Shown here: piece by piece, positions 27,309 through 35,797 of the stretch
Layout: every line of letters begins with the position of its first letter
How positions within the stretch are numbered: position 1 is the first letter of the stretch
Source: Helicobacter_D ganmani
Lineage (GTDB): Bacteria; Campylobacterota; Campylobacteria; Campylobacterales; Helicobacteraceae
NCBI RefSeq assembly: GCF_965138225.1
Contig: NZ_CBCSAX010000005.1
Length of the DNA: 64,000 nt
Direction: 5' to 3' (one strand)
Notes under the pieces: generated by a model
Databases searched by the model: none
The model's input: only the letters and a program-made list of their open reading frames with translations
What the model was told of the DNA's origin: nothing
Made by a program: the position numbers and the translations under genes

Positions 27309-28370
27309 TTATATTTTAAGATTCTTAAGAGCTTTAAAATTTAATGTCTTTTTTGGAAATTGCATACTAATACAATGCAAACTCCCGTGTTGTCGGATTA
27401 GCACAGAACAATCAATGGGTATGACTTCGTGTTTTGGGCAAATGTTTTGCAGAATCTCTCTTGCAAGATTATCATTGGAATCTTGATAGGTGGGAAGTAA
27501 AATCCTCCCATTTAAAAATAAAAAGTTCGCATAAGTTGCGGGAAGTCGCTCATTATCAAAATACTTTGCGCCAACAAAAGGTAATTCAACGAGTTTGAAA
27601 GGCTCGCCTTTTAGGTCGCGCAATTTTTCCAACTCCTTTTTCATTGCAAGGAGCGCGGGATAATGTTCGTCATTTTTGTCCGCACAGCCCACATAGACAA
27701 TAGTTTTTTTATCTACAAAACGCGCAAGAGTATCAATATGGCTATCGGTGTCATCACCACTTAAATAGCCAGAGTTTAGCCATAGAATCTGTTGAATCCC
27801 TAGAGTTTTTTTGAGTTTTTTTTCAAGTTGTTTTTGTGTATAGGTTGGATTGCGGTTGTCCTCTAGCAAGCATTGTGTGTTGGTAAGCAAAATACCAGCC
27901 CCGTTACTTTCTATGCTCCCACCCTCTAAAATTAAATTTTCTGTTTTAATGTTTTTTAAGATTCCAAGTTTAGCAAGTTCGCGTGTGATTTTGTTGTCAA
28001 AATTGGAAGCAAACTTCAATCCCCAACCATTAAATCCAAAATCAAGTACAATGTTTTGATTGTTTTTTGTAATCGTGATACCTCCAAAATCACGCGTCCA
28101 AGTATCGTTACTAGGAATCTCTACGCAATATAGACGAGAAAGAAGTTTTGGATTCCAGTCTTTTTTGGCAAAATAATTGTTTATGTAATCTTTGGTAGAT
28201 GTTTTATTTTCACACACAAGCAGACAAGATTCTACCTGTAAAATTGGATAAATAATTTCGCAATATGTATTGCGCACTTCGTCTAAATAAGGCTTCCAAT
28301 CTGAATTTTTATGTGGAAAAGAGAGCAAGATTCCATCTTGTTTTTCCCATTCTGCAAAAATTTTTTTCAT
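27309..28370 (-). CDS. aguA: Agmatine deiminase (peptidylarginine-deiminase family)
   Basis: The 353-residue protein belongs to the guanidino-modifying enzyme family (Porphyromonas-type PAD), which hydrolyses agmatine to N-carbamoylputrescine and ammonia. Conserved catalytic segments: NDTWTRDFGG (about 93-102), FNGWG, LEGGSIESNG, GDDTDSHIDTLARFV (about 203-217) with the active His, and the nucleophilic Cys in GSLHCISMQFPK near residue 335. The H. pylori homologue HP0049 is a characterised agmatine deiminase. ATG is at 28370. Divergent from the gene at 28435. Confidence 0.88.
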   Translation of the reverse strand: MKKIFAEWEKQDGILLSFPHKNSDWKPYLDEVRNTYCEIIYPILQVESCLLVCENKTSTKDYINNYFAKKDWNPKLLSRLYCVEIPSNDTWTRDFGGITITKNNQNIVLDFGFNGWGLKFASNFDNKITRELAKLGILKNIKTENLILEGGSIESNGAGILLTNTQCLLEDNRNPTYTQKQLEKKLKKTLGIQQILWLNSGYLSGDDTDSHIDTLARFVDKKTIVYVGCADKNDEHYPALLAMKKELEKLRDLKGEPFKLVELPFVGAKYFDNERLPATYANFLFLNGRILLPTYQDSNDNLAREILQNICPKHEVIPIDCSVLIRQHGSLHCISMQFPKKTLNFKALKNLKI

Positions 28371-28393
28371 TTTCTATACTCTTTTTAAAAAAA

Positions 28394-28424
28394 TTGACGA
28401 TATTATTACATAAATTTTTGTCAA
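28394..28424. promoter_or_regulatory. Divergent promoter region with TTGAC...GTCAA inverted repeat
   Basis: The 64-nt gap between two divergent genes holds TTGACG (28394-28399) with TATTAT (28401-28406) for the forward gene, and TTGACA on the minus strand (28424-28419). The two TTGAC half-sites are mirror-imaged (28394-28398 and 28420-28424). It might be a shared operator, or only two -35-like boxes. Confidence 0.35.
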
Positions 28425-28434
28425 GGAGGACAAT

Positions 28435-29064
28435 ATGGCAATGAATATTTCTAGTAATTCTACAAAAAGTAGTTTTGAGTATGCAAACGATTTGCAAAAT
28501 GCAATGAGTTCTAATCCGCTTAAAAAGGACGAAACTTCGGCGGAAGATAGAAATAAAAAGATACAAGAAGCGGCTTCAAACATTGATGCAAAGTCTTTGG
28601 TAACAGGTTATATTATGCAATTTCAAATGAATGTTACGATTTCAAGTGAGACAAATTTTTCTTCGCAAAATGGGCTTTTTGGTTCAAATACAAGTGCGAT
28701 GAATGACCCTTTTAAACTAAGTGGGATTCTAAAAGGTTTGGATTTAAGTTCTATTGGCTATGATGGGAAGCCTATTCAAGAACTTACACAAGATGAAGCA
28801 AAAGCATTAATTGCAGAGGACGGATTTTTTGGTGTTGCAAAAACATCAGACAGAATCGCAGATTTTGTTTTAGCTGGTGCAGGAGATGATGTTGAGAAAT
28901 TGAAAGCTGGTAGAGAGGGAATCATCAGAGGTTACAATCAAGCAGAAAAAGCTTGGGGTGGTAATTTGCCTGATATTAGCAAAGAAACTTTGGAAAAAGC
29001 TTTAGAAAAAGTAGATAAAAAATTAGCAAGCTTGGGTGTAAATGTTTTAGACCAAAACGCATAA
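28435..29064 (+). CDS. Conserved hypothetical protein (DUF5610-like C-terminus)
   Basis: The 209-residue soluble protein has a Ser/Asn-rich N-terminal 60 residues, a short hydrophobic-poor middle and a conserved C-terminal segment (about 115-205: FFGVAKTSDRIADFVL, KLKAGREGIIRGYNQAE, WGGNLPDISKETLEKALEKVD). This C-terminus looks like the domain called DUF5610, found near flagellar or signalling genes in Proteobacteria. No function is known. AAGGAGG at 28423-28429 is a strong ribosome site. Only 14 bases precede tsaD. Confidence 0.7.
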   Translation: MAMNISSNSTKSSFEYANDLQNAMSSNPLKKDETSAEDRNKKIQEAASNIDAKSLVTGYIMQFQMNVTISSETNFSSQNGLFGSNTSAMNDPFKLSGILKGLDLSSIGYDGKPIQELTQDEAKALIAEDGFFGVAKTSDRIADFVLAGAGDDVEKLKAGREGIIRGYNQAEKAWGGNLPDISKETLEKALEKVDKKLASLGVNVLDQNA

Positions 29065-29078
29065 ACTAAGAGAATCTT

Positions 29079-30104
29079 TTGAGTGGGCTTATCTTAAGTA
29101 TTGAAAGTAGTTGCGATGATAGTTCTATCGCACTCACTCAAATTGATTCTAAACTTTTAATCTTTCATCAAAAAATATCTCAAGAAAAACAACATTCTGC
29201 TTTTGGTGGCGTCGTTCCAGAGCTTGCAAGTCGCCTGCACGCAGAATCCTTACCTCTTATTTTAGAGAAAGTCAAGCCTTATTTTAAGGAAGTAAAAGCT
29301 ATTGCCATTACCACAGAACCGGGTTTAAATGTAACTTTAATGGAAGGTTTAATAATGGCAAAAACTTTGGCTTTTTCATTAAATATTCCAATCATTGGTG
29401 TAAATCATTTAAAAGGGCATTTGTATTCTTTGTTCTTAGAATCTGAAGCAGTTTTTCCTCTAGGAGTTTTGCTTGTTTCGGGAGGACATACACTATTGCT
29501 TGAAGCACAGGGATTCCACGATATTAGCATTTGCGCACAAAGCCTAGATGATAGTTTTGGTGAAAGTTTTGATAAGGTAGCAAAAATGCTCTTGCTTGGT
29601 TATCCCGGCGGACCAATCGTGGAATCTTATGCGAAACAGGGAAAGAGTGATATTTATAATTTTCCTATTCCATTGCGTAGCAAGAAGCAATATGCCTTTA
29701 GTTTTTCAGGATTAAAAAATGCGGTAAGAACGCAAATTGAAAGGGAAAAGGAATCCAAAGGGATTTTAAGTGAGGAATTTAAAACAAACCTCTGTGCTAG
29801 CTTCCAAAAATCTGCCATAACGCACTTGATGCAAAAATGTAAAATATTTTTTGAGCAGAATCGTTCCAACTCTCATCAATGGAAGCATTTTGGAGTCGTA
29901 GGTGGAGCAAGTGCCAATCTTGCTTTAAGGGAACAAATAGAAAAGATGTGCAGGGATTATGGTGTTACATTATTGCTTTCTCCTTTGGAATTTTGTTCGG
30001 ATAATGCCGCAATGATTGGACGCGTGGCAATAGAATCTTATCAACTTGAAGAATTTGATACCATTTATTCTCTGCAAACTCGCCCAAGAATTGAAGCATT
30101 TTAA
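29079..30104 (+). CDS. tsaD: tRNA N6-threonylcarbamoyladenosine transferase subunit TsaD
   Basis: TsaD transfers the threonylcarbamoyl group to A37 of ANN-decoding tRNAs. The 341-residue protein has the metal-binding HLKGHLYSL (about 108-116), the nucleotide-binding LLVSGGHTLLL (about 129-139), and C-terminal SDNAAMIGRVA. Translation is likely to start at TTG 29079 (MSGLILSIESSCDD), since this matches the family start and no ATG lies nearby. The ribosome site is weak (TAAGAGAA). Confidence 0.93.
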   Translation: MSGLILSIESSCDDSSIALTQIDSKLLIFHQKISQEKQHSAFGGVVPELASRLHAESLPLILEKVKPYFKEVKAIAITTEPGLNVTLMEGLIMAKTLAFSLNIPIIGVNHLKGHLYSLFLESEAVFPLGVLLVSGGHTLLLEAQGFHDISICAQSLDDSFGESFDKVAKMLLLGYPGGPIVESYAKQGKSDIYNFPIPLRSKKQYAFSFSGLKNAVRTQIEREKESKGILSEEFKTNLCASFQKSAITHLMQKCKIFFEQNRSNSHQWKHFGVVGGASANLALREQIEKMCRDYGVTLLLSPLEFCSDNAAMIGRVAIESYQLEEFDTIYSLQTRPRIEAF

Positions 30105-30164
30105 TCTAAAATTTAGTTTCGTTATTTAATAATAAAAACTCAATTAATTTTTTAAGGAAATAAA

Positions 30165-30659
30165 ATGGTAACTTTTAAAGGTAACGCAGTAACACTTGCG
30201 GGTAAAGCAGTTCAAGTTGGAGATAAAGCACCAAAGGTTGATTTGGTAGCAGGAGATTTAAGTGTCAAAAGCGTAGGTGGAGCAAGTGGTAAATACCAAA
30301 TTATCAATGTTGTACCTTCTTTGGATACAGGAGTTTGCGCAACACAAACAAGAAAATTTAATGAAAAAGCAGCAAATATTCCTAATACACAAGTTTTTGT
30401 TGTTTCTCTTGACCTTCCTTTTGCTCAAGGCAGATTTTGTTCTACTGAAGGAATTGAAAATGTAATTGCATTGAGTGATTTTAGAAATAAGGATTTTGGA
30501 GATTCTTATGGCGTGATTCTAGCAGGTTCTCCATTAGAGGGCTTACTAACACGCGCAGTATTTGTTGTCAATCCTGATGGACAAATCGTGCATAAAGAAA
30601 TTGTAAGTGAAATTACAAGCGAGCCAGATTACGAAGCTGCATTAAAAGCTGTAAAATAA
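30165..30659 (+). CDS. tpx: Thiol peroxidase (atypical 2-Cys peroxiredoxin)
   Basis: Tpx reduces hydroperoxides with thioredoxin as donor. The 164-residue protein has the peroxidatic Cys58 in PSLDTGVCATQ and the resolving Cys92 in QGRFCSTEG, spaced as in the family. ATG at 30165 follows AAGGAA. Stand-alone gene after tsaD, with a 60-nt AT-rich gap that probably holds a promoter. Confidence 0.95.
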   Translation: MVTFKGNAVTLAGKAVQVGDKAPKVDLVAGDLSVKSVGGASGKYQIINVVPSLDTGVCATQTRKFNEKAANIPNTQVFVVSLDLPFAQGRFCSTEGIENVIALSDFRNKDFGDSYGVILAGSPLEGLLTRAVFVVNPDGQIVHKEIVSEITSEPDYEAALKAVK

Positions 30660-30677
30660 TTTTTTGGGAGTTTAGTC

Positions 30678-31229
30678 GTGTTGTTGTATTTGCATGGGTT
30701 TCGTAGTGTTGGATTATGTTACAAAGGGAAACAAATCATCACTTTTGCGCCCGATGCACTCACGCCTAATCTCTCCTATGTGCCAACTTTGGCAATTGCT
30801 CTTGCGGAATCTTTGATTGAAGAATATTCCAAGACACACAAAATTTGCTTGATTGGAAGTTCGCTTGGAGGTTACTATGCAACATTTTTGGCGCAGAAAT
30901 ATCACCTTAAAGCCGTTTTGGTTAATCCTGTGATAGATGCTTATAAGACTTTATTGCCAGCAATTGGGCGCGTCAATGTTCCATATCAAAAGACTTCCTT
31001 TTTTTGGAGTTTGAATTTGGTAGAAAGTTTGAAGCAATATTTTGTGGATTCTATTACTCCAGAGTTATATTGTGTGCTTTTGCAAAAGGGCGACCAAGTG
31101 CTTGATTACAGAATCGCAGCACATAAATTTAAGGATTCTAAACTGATTATTCAAGAGGGTGGCTCACATCATTTTGATAATTTTATGTCTCAAAAAGATA
31201 CAATTTTAAAATGGGCAGAAGAGAATTAA
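30678..31229 (+). CDS. YqiA/UPF0227-type alpha/beta-hydrolase
   Basis: The 183-residue protein begins with the oxyanion strand LLYLHGFRS and carries the nucleophile elbow GSSLGGYYA (about residues 60-68) and a late catalytic His in EGGSHHFDNF (about 163-172). This is the pattern of YqiA-like esterases. Substrate unknown. GTG at 30678 follows GGGAG at 30666-30669 region. It lies 18 bases after tpx, so the two are probably cotranscribed. Confidence 0.8.
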   Translation: MLLYLHGFRSVGLCYKGKQIITFAPDALTPNLSYVPTLAIALAESLIEEYSKTHKICLIGSSLGGYYATFLAQKYHLKAVLVNPVIDAYKTLLPAIGRVNVPYQKTSFFWSLNLVESLKQYFVDSITPELYCVLLQKGDQVLDYRIAAHKFKDSKLIIQEGGSHHFDNFMSQKDTILKWAEEN

Positions 31230-31303
31230 GTCCAACAATCTCCAAATAAAAGCTAGTTAATCCATCTTTTATCCCACCACTTTTTATGAAATTTCTAATT
31301 TTA

Positions 31304-31322
31304 TAAAATGATAATCAATTTT
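31304..31322 (+). promoter_or_regulatory. Fur-box-like operator upstream of feoAB
   Basis: Bases 31304-31322 match 14 of 19 positions of the classic GATAATGATAATCATTATC Fur consensus, with the core ATGATAATCA intact. It lies 68-86 bases upstream of feoA, where repression by iron-loaded Fur would be expected. Campylobacterota Fur sites differ in detail, so the match is suggestive only. Confidence 0.5.
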
Positions 31323-31389
31323 AATATTGTTTTAACTTTCTAAAAGTTACAATATCATTAAAATTTGAAAATTAGGTGGAGATATTGAA

Positions 31390-31620
31390 ATGACAATTAA
31401 TGCACTCAAAGATGGAGAATATGGAGTGATTACGCATTTGGGCGTAGATGGGCAATTAAGGGATAGACTCTTTAGTTTTGGAATCTCTAAAGCAAAACAA
31501 ATCAAAAAGCTTGAAACTTCTCTTGGTGGTTCTACAATTTTGGTTGAGTTAGATAGGAATTGTATCGTTTTGCGCGCAGAAGAAGCAAATGCGATTGAAG
31601 TAGAAAGAGTGCGGGAGTAA
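31390..31620 (+). CDS. feoA: Ferrous iron transport protein A
   Basis: FeoA is a small SH3-like cytoplasmic protein that assists FeoB. The 76-residue product has the expected beta-rich composition, with LRDRLFSFGISKAKQIK and ILVELDRNCIVLRAEEANAIEV resembling the family. AGGTGGAG precedes the ATG. Three bases separate it from feoB. Confidence 0.88.
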   Translation: MTINALKDGEYGVITHLGVDGQLRDRLFSFGISKAKQIKKLETSLGGSTILVELDRNCIVLRAEEANAIEVERVRE

Positions 31621-31623
31621 ATA

Positions 31624-33747
31624 ATGGCTGAAACAAAACAAATCCGAATTGCTCTTGTTGGACAACCCAATGTTGGTAAAAGTTTGTTGATTAATGCGCT
31701 TTGTCATTCCACGATGAAAGTAGGAAATTTTCCGGGTGTTACGGTTGAAAAAGCTGAAGCAAGCACTTCATATAAAGGATATGTGTTACAAATTGTAGAT
31801 TTGCCCGGCACTTATTCGCTTTATGGTTATTCAGAAGAAGAAAAAATCACAAAACATTTTGTGGAATCTAATGATTATGATTTGATTGTTAATGTGGCAG
31901 ATTCTACAAATTTGGAGCGTAATTTACTCTTAAGTGCGCAGTTGCTTGAAATGCAAAAAAAGATGGTTTTAGTCCTTAATATGAGCGATGAGGCACGCAA
32001 GGAGGGGATAAAAATCAAGACAGAATCTTTAAGCGAATTGCTTGGGATTCCAAGTGTGCAAGTTTCTGCACATACAAAAGAAAATTTAGAATCTCTCTTA
32101 GATGTGATAGTGGCAACTTACGAAAAGGGACAAAATGCAAATAAGCGTATTTATAGCAATGCAATTGAGACAGAAATTTTGCATTTAGAGGAATTTATCA
32201 AAAATAAAAAAGATGTAAGCATAGAATCGCTTGGCTTAAGTGCGCGTCAAATTGCGATTTTGTTGCTAAAACAAGAGGAAAAAACCTTTCAAATTTTACA
32301 TAAAAAACCTATTTGGATGGAATTATCTAAAAAACTGCAAGATTCTTTAAATAATTTATATACAATTTATGATACACCCTCTAATAAAGAAATTTTTTTG
32401 GAAGATTTAAACGCGTTCGTGCAGGGCTTGATAACGGAAACCGTGCATTATGAGGGTAAAGAAAAGCAAGGTTATACGCATAGTATTGATAAAATTTTGA
32501 TTAACAAATATGCAGGGATTCCGATTTTTTTGTTTTTTATGTGGGTATTGTTTCAGCTTACCTTTACGCTTGGTGCGTTGCCAATGGATTTAATTGATAG
32601 CTTTTTTGGTTGGCTTGGAGAGTCAATCAAAGAGAATATTGAAAGTGAAAGCCTTGCTTCACTGCTTGCAGATGGAATCATTGGCGGTGTAGGAGCAGTC
32701 GTGTTGTTTTTGCCCAATATCGTGATTTTATTCTTTGGAATTGCATTGTTAGAGACAACGGGTTATATGTCTCGCGTTGCGTTTTTATTGGACGGATTTT
32801 TCCATAAATTTGGCTTGCACGGAAAAAGTTTTATTCCGCTTGTAACAGGATTTGGTTGTTCTGTGCCCGCCTTTATGGCAACAAGGACTTTGAAAAGCCG
32901 CAAAGATAGATTATTGACGCTTTTTATTATTAATTTTATGAGTTGTGGTGCAAGATTGCCTGTATATGTGCTTTTTGTTGGAGCATTTTTTCCAGCACAA
33001 CAAGCAGGAAATTGGCTATTTGGAATCTATATTTTAGGCGCATTGTTGGGATTGGTAATGGCGAAGATTCTTCGCTTGACTGCCTTTAAAGGTCCAGATG
33101 AACCTTTTGTTATGGAGATGCCAAAATATCGTATGCCAAATTGGAGATTGGTATGGTTTGCGATTTATACTAAAGCAAAAATGTATCTTAAAAAGGCAGG
33201 GACTTTTATTTTGGCAGCCTCTGTTTTGATATGGTTTGCAAGCTTTTATCCTATTCAAGAAGAGACGAAAGAGGTTTATGAAAGCAAGATGGAACAGGTA
33301 TTGAATGAAGAGGAAAAAGAAAAGCTCGCCTTTGCGTTGGAGGAATCCTTGATTGAAAATAGCTATTTGGGAATGACGGGTAAGTTGATTGAGCCTGTTT
33401 TTGCTCCTCTTGATTTCGATTGGAGGATGAGTGTAGCACTTTTGAGTGGATTGGCGGCAAAAGAAGTGGTGATTTCTACTATGGGTGTGCTTTATTCTCT
33501 AGGCGGAGAAGTAGATGAAGAGAGTGAAAATCTTATGCAAGTGATTAAGAGAGCAATCCCATTGCAAACCGCTATCGCTTTTATTCTCTTTGTGATGATT
33601 TACAATCCTTGTCTTGCGGCGACGGTGGTTTTTGGCAAAGAGGCGGGTGGATTTAAATATATTGTATTTTTGTTCGTTATGACGACTATTTGTGCATATA
33701 TTGTCGCTTGGATTGGTTCTATGCTTGCTAGTGCGATTCTAAATTAA
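31624..33747 (+). CDS. feoB: Ferrous iron transporter FeoB
   Basis: FeoB imports Fe2+ across the inner membrane and is controlled by an N-terminal G domain. The 707-residue protein shows G1 GQPNVGKS (about 13-20), G2/G3 NFPGVTVEK and DLPGTYSL (about 58-65), G4 NMSDEA (about 119-124), then two Gate motifs in the membrane part (LVTGFGCSVPAFMATRTL about 411-428 and ALLSGLAAKEVVISTMG about 603-620). Cotranscribed with feoA behind a Fur-box-like site. Confidence 0.97.
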   Translation: MAETKQIRIALVGQPNVGKSLLINALCHSTMKVGNFPGVTVEKAEASTSYKGYVLQIVDLPGTYSLYGYSEEEKITKHFVESNDYDLIVNVADSTNLERNLLLSAQLLEMQKKMVLVLNMSDEARKEGIKIKTESLSELLGIPSVQVSAHTKENLESLLDVIVATYEKGQNANKRIYSNAIETEILHLEEFIKNKKDVSIESLGLSARQIAILLLKQEEKTFQILHKKPIWMELSKKLQDSLNNLYTIYDTPSNKEIFLEDLNAFVQGLITETVHYEGKEKQGYTHSIDKILINKYAGIPIFLFFMWVLFQLTFTLGALPMDLIDSFFGWLGESIKENIESESLASLLADGIIGGVGAVVLFLPNIVILFFGIALLETTGYMSRVAFLLDGFFHKFGLHGKSFIPLVTGFGCSVPAFMATRTLKSRKDRLLTLFIINFMSCGARLPVYVLFVGAFFPAQQAGNWLFGIYILGALLGLVMAKILRLTAFKGPDEPFVMEMPKYRMPNWRLVWFAIYTKAKMYLKKAGTFILAASVLIWFASFYPIQEETKEVYESKMEQVLNEEEKEKLAFALEESLIENSYLGMTGKLIEPVFAPLDFDWRMSVALLSGLAAKEVVISTMGVLYSLGGEVDEESENLMQVIKRAIPLQTAIAFILFVMIYNPCLAATVVFGKEAGGFKYIVFLFVMTTICAYIVAWIGSMLASAILN

Positions 33748-33769
33748 AGGTAAGTTATTGCGTCTCTTT

Positions 33770-33960
33770 TTTGCCATCGTAAGGAGTTTTTCCTTTCTCA
33801 TTGTGAGGAATGAGCTTTGCAAATGACAGAGAAATCTATTCTTTGGGCAATTTAAATATTCAATGCCAAGATTCTTTGATTTAGATTTGCGCTTTGCAGG
33901 TGAATGCTTTGCGCGCACGCCACGCATTTTTTTAAAAATGCCCGCAAGAACAAAATGTGT
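33770..33960. repeat. Intergenic degenerate palindromic repeat, related to 89-167
   Basis: The 243-nt gap between feoB and hypA has no credible gene. It contains CTCATT-GTGAGG-AATGAG (33797-33814) followed by CAAATGACAGAGAAATCT. This looks like a worn version of the common repeat GTCATTGCGAGG...AATGACGAAGCAATCT. A second hairpin GCATTTT...AAAATGC lies at 33924-33941, with GCCACGCATTT recalling GCCACACACATTT at 254-266. Confidence 0.4.
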
Positions 33961-33990
33961 GCCACGATTCCTTGAATCTCACAAGAATAT

Positions 33991-34335
33991 TTATTTCATT
34001 TCTAAACGCAAGAGAAGCATTTCATTACCTTTTGTAATTTTTACTTGCTCACTTCCACAACTAGGACAATGTGTATAATCTAGCTCGTTTGCGAGATTAC
34101 TTTGATGGCAGGAATCGCAAGTGAGTTCTACTTTGGATTCTTGAATAAGGAGTTTGGCTTGCTCGCAGAGACTACCTAGCTTAAACTCTTCAAACGCACT
34201 TTTTAGCAAAGCAACATTGACTCCGCTCCGCTCCCCAATATCTAAATGAATCGCTAGAATTTTCTCTGCTTGATTGTGTTGCGCAATTTCTTCGCAGGAT
34301 TCTATGAGGGAAGAGACGACAGAAAATTCGTGCAT
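33991..34335 (-). CDS. hypA: Hydrogenase/urease nickel metallochaperone HypA
   Basis: HypA binds nickel through the N-terminal MHE and delivers it to [NiFe]-hydrogenase (and, in Helicobacter, urease) assembly. The 114-residue protein also carries the zinc site C73-x2-C76 and C90-x2-C93. It is alone here, with no hydrogenase or other hyp genes nearby. ATG at 34335 lies back to back with argF. Confidence 0.93.
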   Translation of the reverse strand: MHEFSVVSSLIESCEEIAQHNQAEKILAIHLDIGERSGVNVALLKSAFEEFKLGSLCEQAKLLIQESKVELTCDSCHQSNLANELDYTHCPSCGSEQVKITKGNEMLLLRLEMK

Positions 34336-34452
34336 ATTGAGCCTTTTTTAGCAAAAATTATTGTATGATAAGCCTTTGATTTTGTTTAAAGTTTTATTTT
34401 GGCTTGATTGGGTAAGATAAACTTTTGATTTAAATTTATTTGAGGTTACAAA

Positions 34453-35373
34453 ATGCGACATTTTTTGACTTTGGCGGATTTTAGCAAAGAAGAAATTTTA
34501 GAAATTTTAATTCTCGCTAAAACCCTTAAAAACGAAGTAAAAAGTGGTATATATAGTAATCCACTTGCACACAAAACTTTGGGTATGATTTTTGAGAAAA
34601 ACTCCACAAGAACACGTGTGAGTTTTGAAACAGGAATTTATCAGTTGGGTGGTAATGGAATCTTTCTTTCTAGCAATGATACGCAATTAGGACGCGGAGA
34701 GCCGATTAAGGATACTGCGCGTGTGTTATCTTCTATGGTGGATTTGGTAATGATGCGGACACACGAGCATTCGCGTTTGGAGGAATTTTCCGCATATTCT
34801 AATGTGCCTGTGATAAATGGACTAAGTGATGATTTTCACCCAATGCAATTATTGGCTGATTTTATGACAATGCAAGAGTGTGGCAAGGATAAGAATCCTA
34901 TCGTTGCATATATTGGTGATGGAAATAATATGGCACATTCTTGGCTTATGCTTGCGGCTAAACTTGGTTTTACTTTGCGTATTGCTTCGCCAAAAAATTA
35001 TGAAGTTTCTCAAAAGATTCTGCAAAAAGCAGAAAGTTTTGCTAAAATTTCAGGCGCAAAGATTTTATTAAGTGAGAATCCCCAAGAGGCAATTTCAGGG
35101 GCAGATGTTGTAACAACCGATACTTGGGCTTCTATGGGGCAAGAAGAGCAAAAAGAAACAAGAAAAAAAGCATTTCAGGATTATTGTGTGGATAGCAAGT
35201 TGATGAAACTTGCCAAACAAGACGCAATCTTTTTACATTGTTTGCCAGCCTATCGCGGACAAGAAGTCAGTGAGGAAGTATTAGAATCAGCGCAGAGTAA
35301 AATTTTTCAAGAGGCAGAAAATCGCCTACATGCTCAAAAAGGAGTAATGGTTTGGCTACACCAAAACCGCTAG
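34453..35373 (+). CDS. argF: Ornithine carbamoyltransferase
   Basis: ArgF makes citrulline from ornithine and carbamoyl phosphate in arginine synthesis. The 306-residue protein has STRTR (about 51-55) for carbamoyl phosphate, DDFHPMQ (about 124-130) and HCLPAYRG (about 265-272) for ornithine. GAGG precedes the ATG at 34453. Heads a block with hemN that keeps the order argF-DUF2603-hemN-(Fe-S) protein as in C. jejuni Cj0994c-Cj0991c. Confidence 0.96.
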   Translation: MRHFLTLADFSKEEILEILILAKTLKNEVKSGIYSNPLAHKTLGMIFEKNSTRTRVSFETGIYQLGGNGIFLSSNDTQLGRGEPIKDTARVLSSMVDLVMMRTHEHSRLEEFSAYSNVPVINGLSDDFHPMQLLADFMTMQECGKDKNPIVAYIGDGNNMAHSWLMLAAKLGFTLRIASPKNYEVSQKILQKAESFAKISGAKILLSENPQEAISGADVVTTDTWASMGQEEQKETRKKAFQDYCVDSKLMKLAKQDAIFLHCLPAYRGQEVSEEVLESAQSKIFQEAENRLHAQKGVMVWLHQNR

Positions 35374-35774
35374 TAAAACGAAATAATTCAATCCATCAGA
35401 CAAATAATCTTTATGATTCATTGCAAGAGATTATCCACAATGCAAAGACGCAATCTAAGGTTTATGATTCTGACTTGGACGGAGATTTAACCTATTGTTT
35501 CAAAGATAAAAACGCACAAGAATTTTATTTAGTATCCAAAAAAAATATGCAACAACTTTTGGAATCTGCTAAACAACTTGAGATAGATAAATATCTTTTT
35601 AAGCTAGAGAAAGAAATTTATTATAATGTGCCAGTGGATTTTGAAGATGTGTGGTGCATTGCATTGAAAGAAATTAAAAATTACGAAAAAGAACCCAAAT
35701 CTTTGGTAAAAAATCTTAAAAAACGTTATCCCTATTTGTTCTTTGAGATTCCAAAAATCCCTGATTCATTTTAA
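35352..35774 (+). CDS. DUF2603 (UPF0763) family protein
   Basis: The 140-residue soluble protein matches in size and place the UPF0763/DUF2603 proteins found between argF and hemN in Campylobacterota. It has no known motif; it is acidic-basic mixed with several aromatic residues in the middle (YLVSKKNMQQLLESAKQLE; DFEDVWCIALKEI). The TTG at 35352 lies 22 bases inside argF; GGAG is upstream at 35341. An internal start cannot be excluded. Function unknown. Confidence 0.7.
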   Translation: MATPKPLVKRNNSIHQTNNLYDSLQEIIHNAKTQSKVYDSDLDGDLTYCFKDKNAQEFYLVSKKNMQQLLESAKQLEIDKYLFKLEKEIYYNVPVDFEDVWCIALKEIKNYEKEPKSLVKNLKKRYPYLFFEIPKIPDSF

Positions 35775-35797
35775 CTTTAGTTGAAGGATTCCACAAA

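Noticed and set aside
33924..33941. Intrinsic terminator of feoB
   Set aside because: AT-rich hairpin lacks a following U-run in either direction and lies 180 bases after the stop; more likely part of the repeat remnant.
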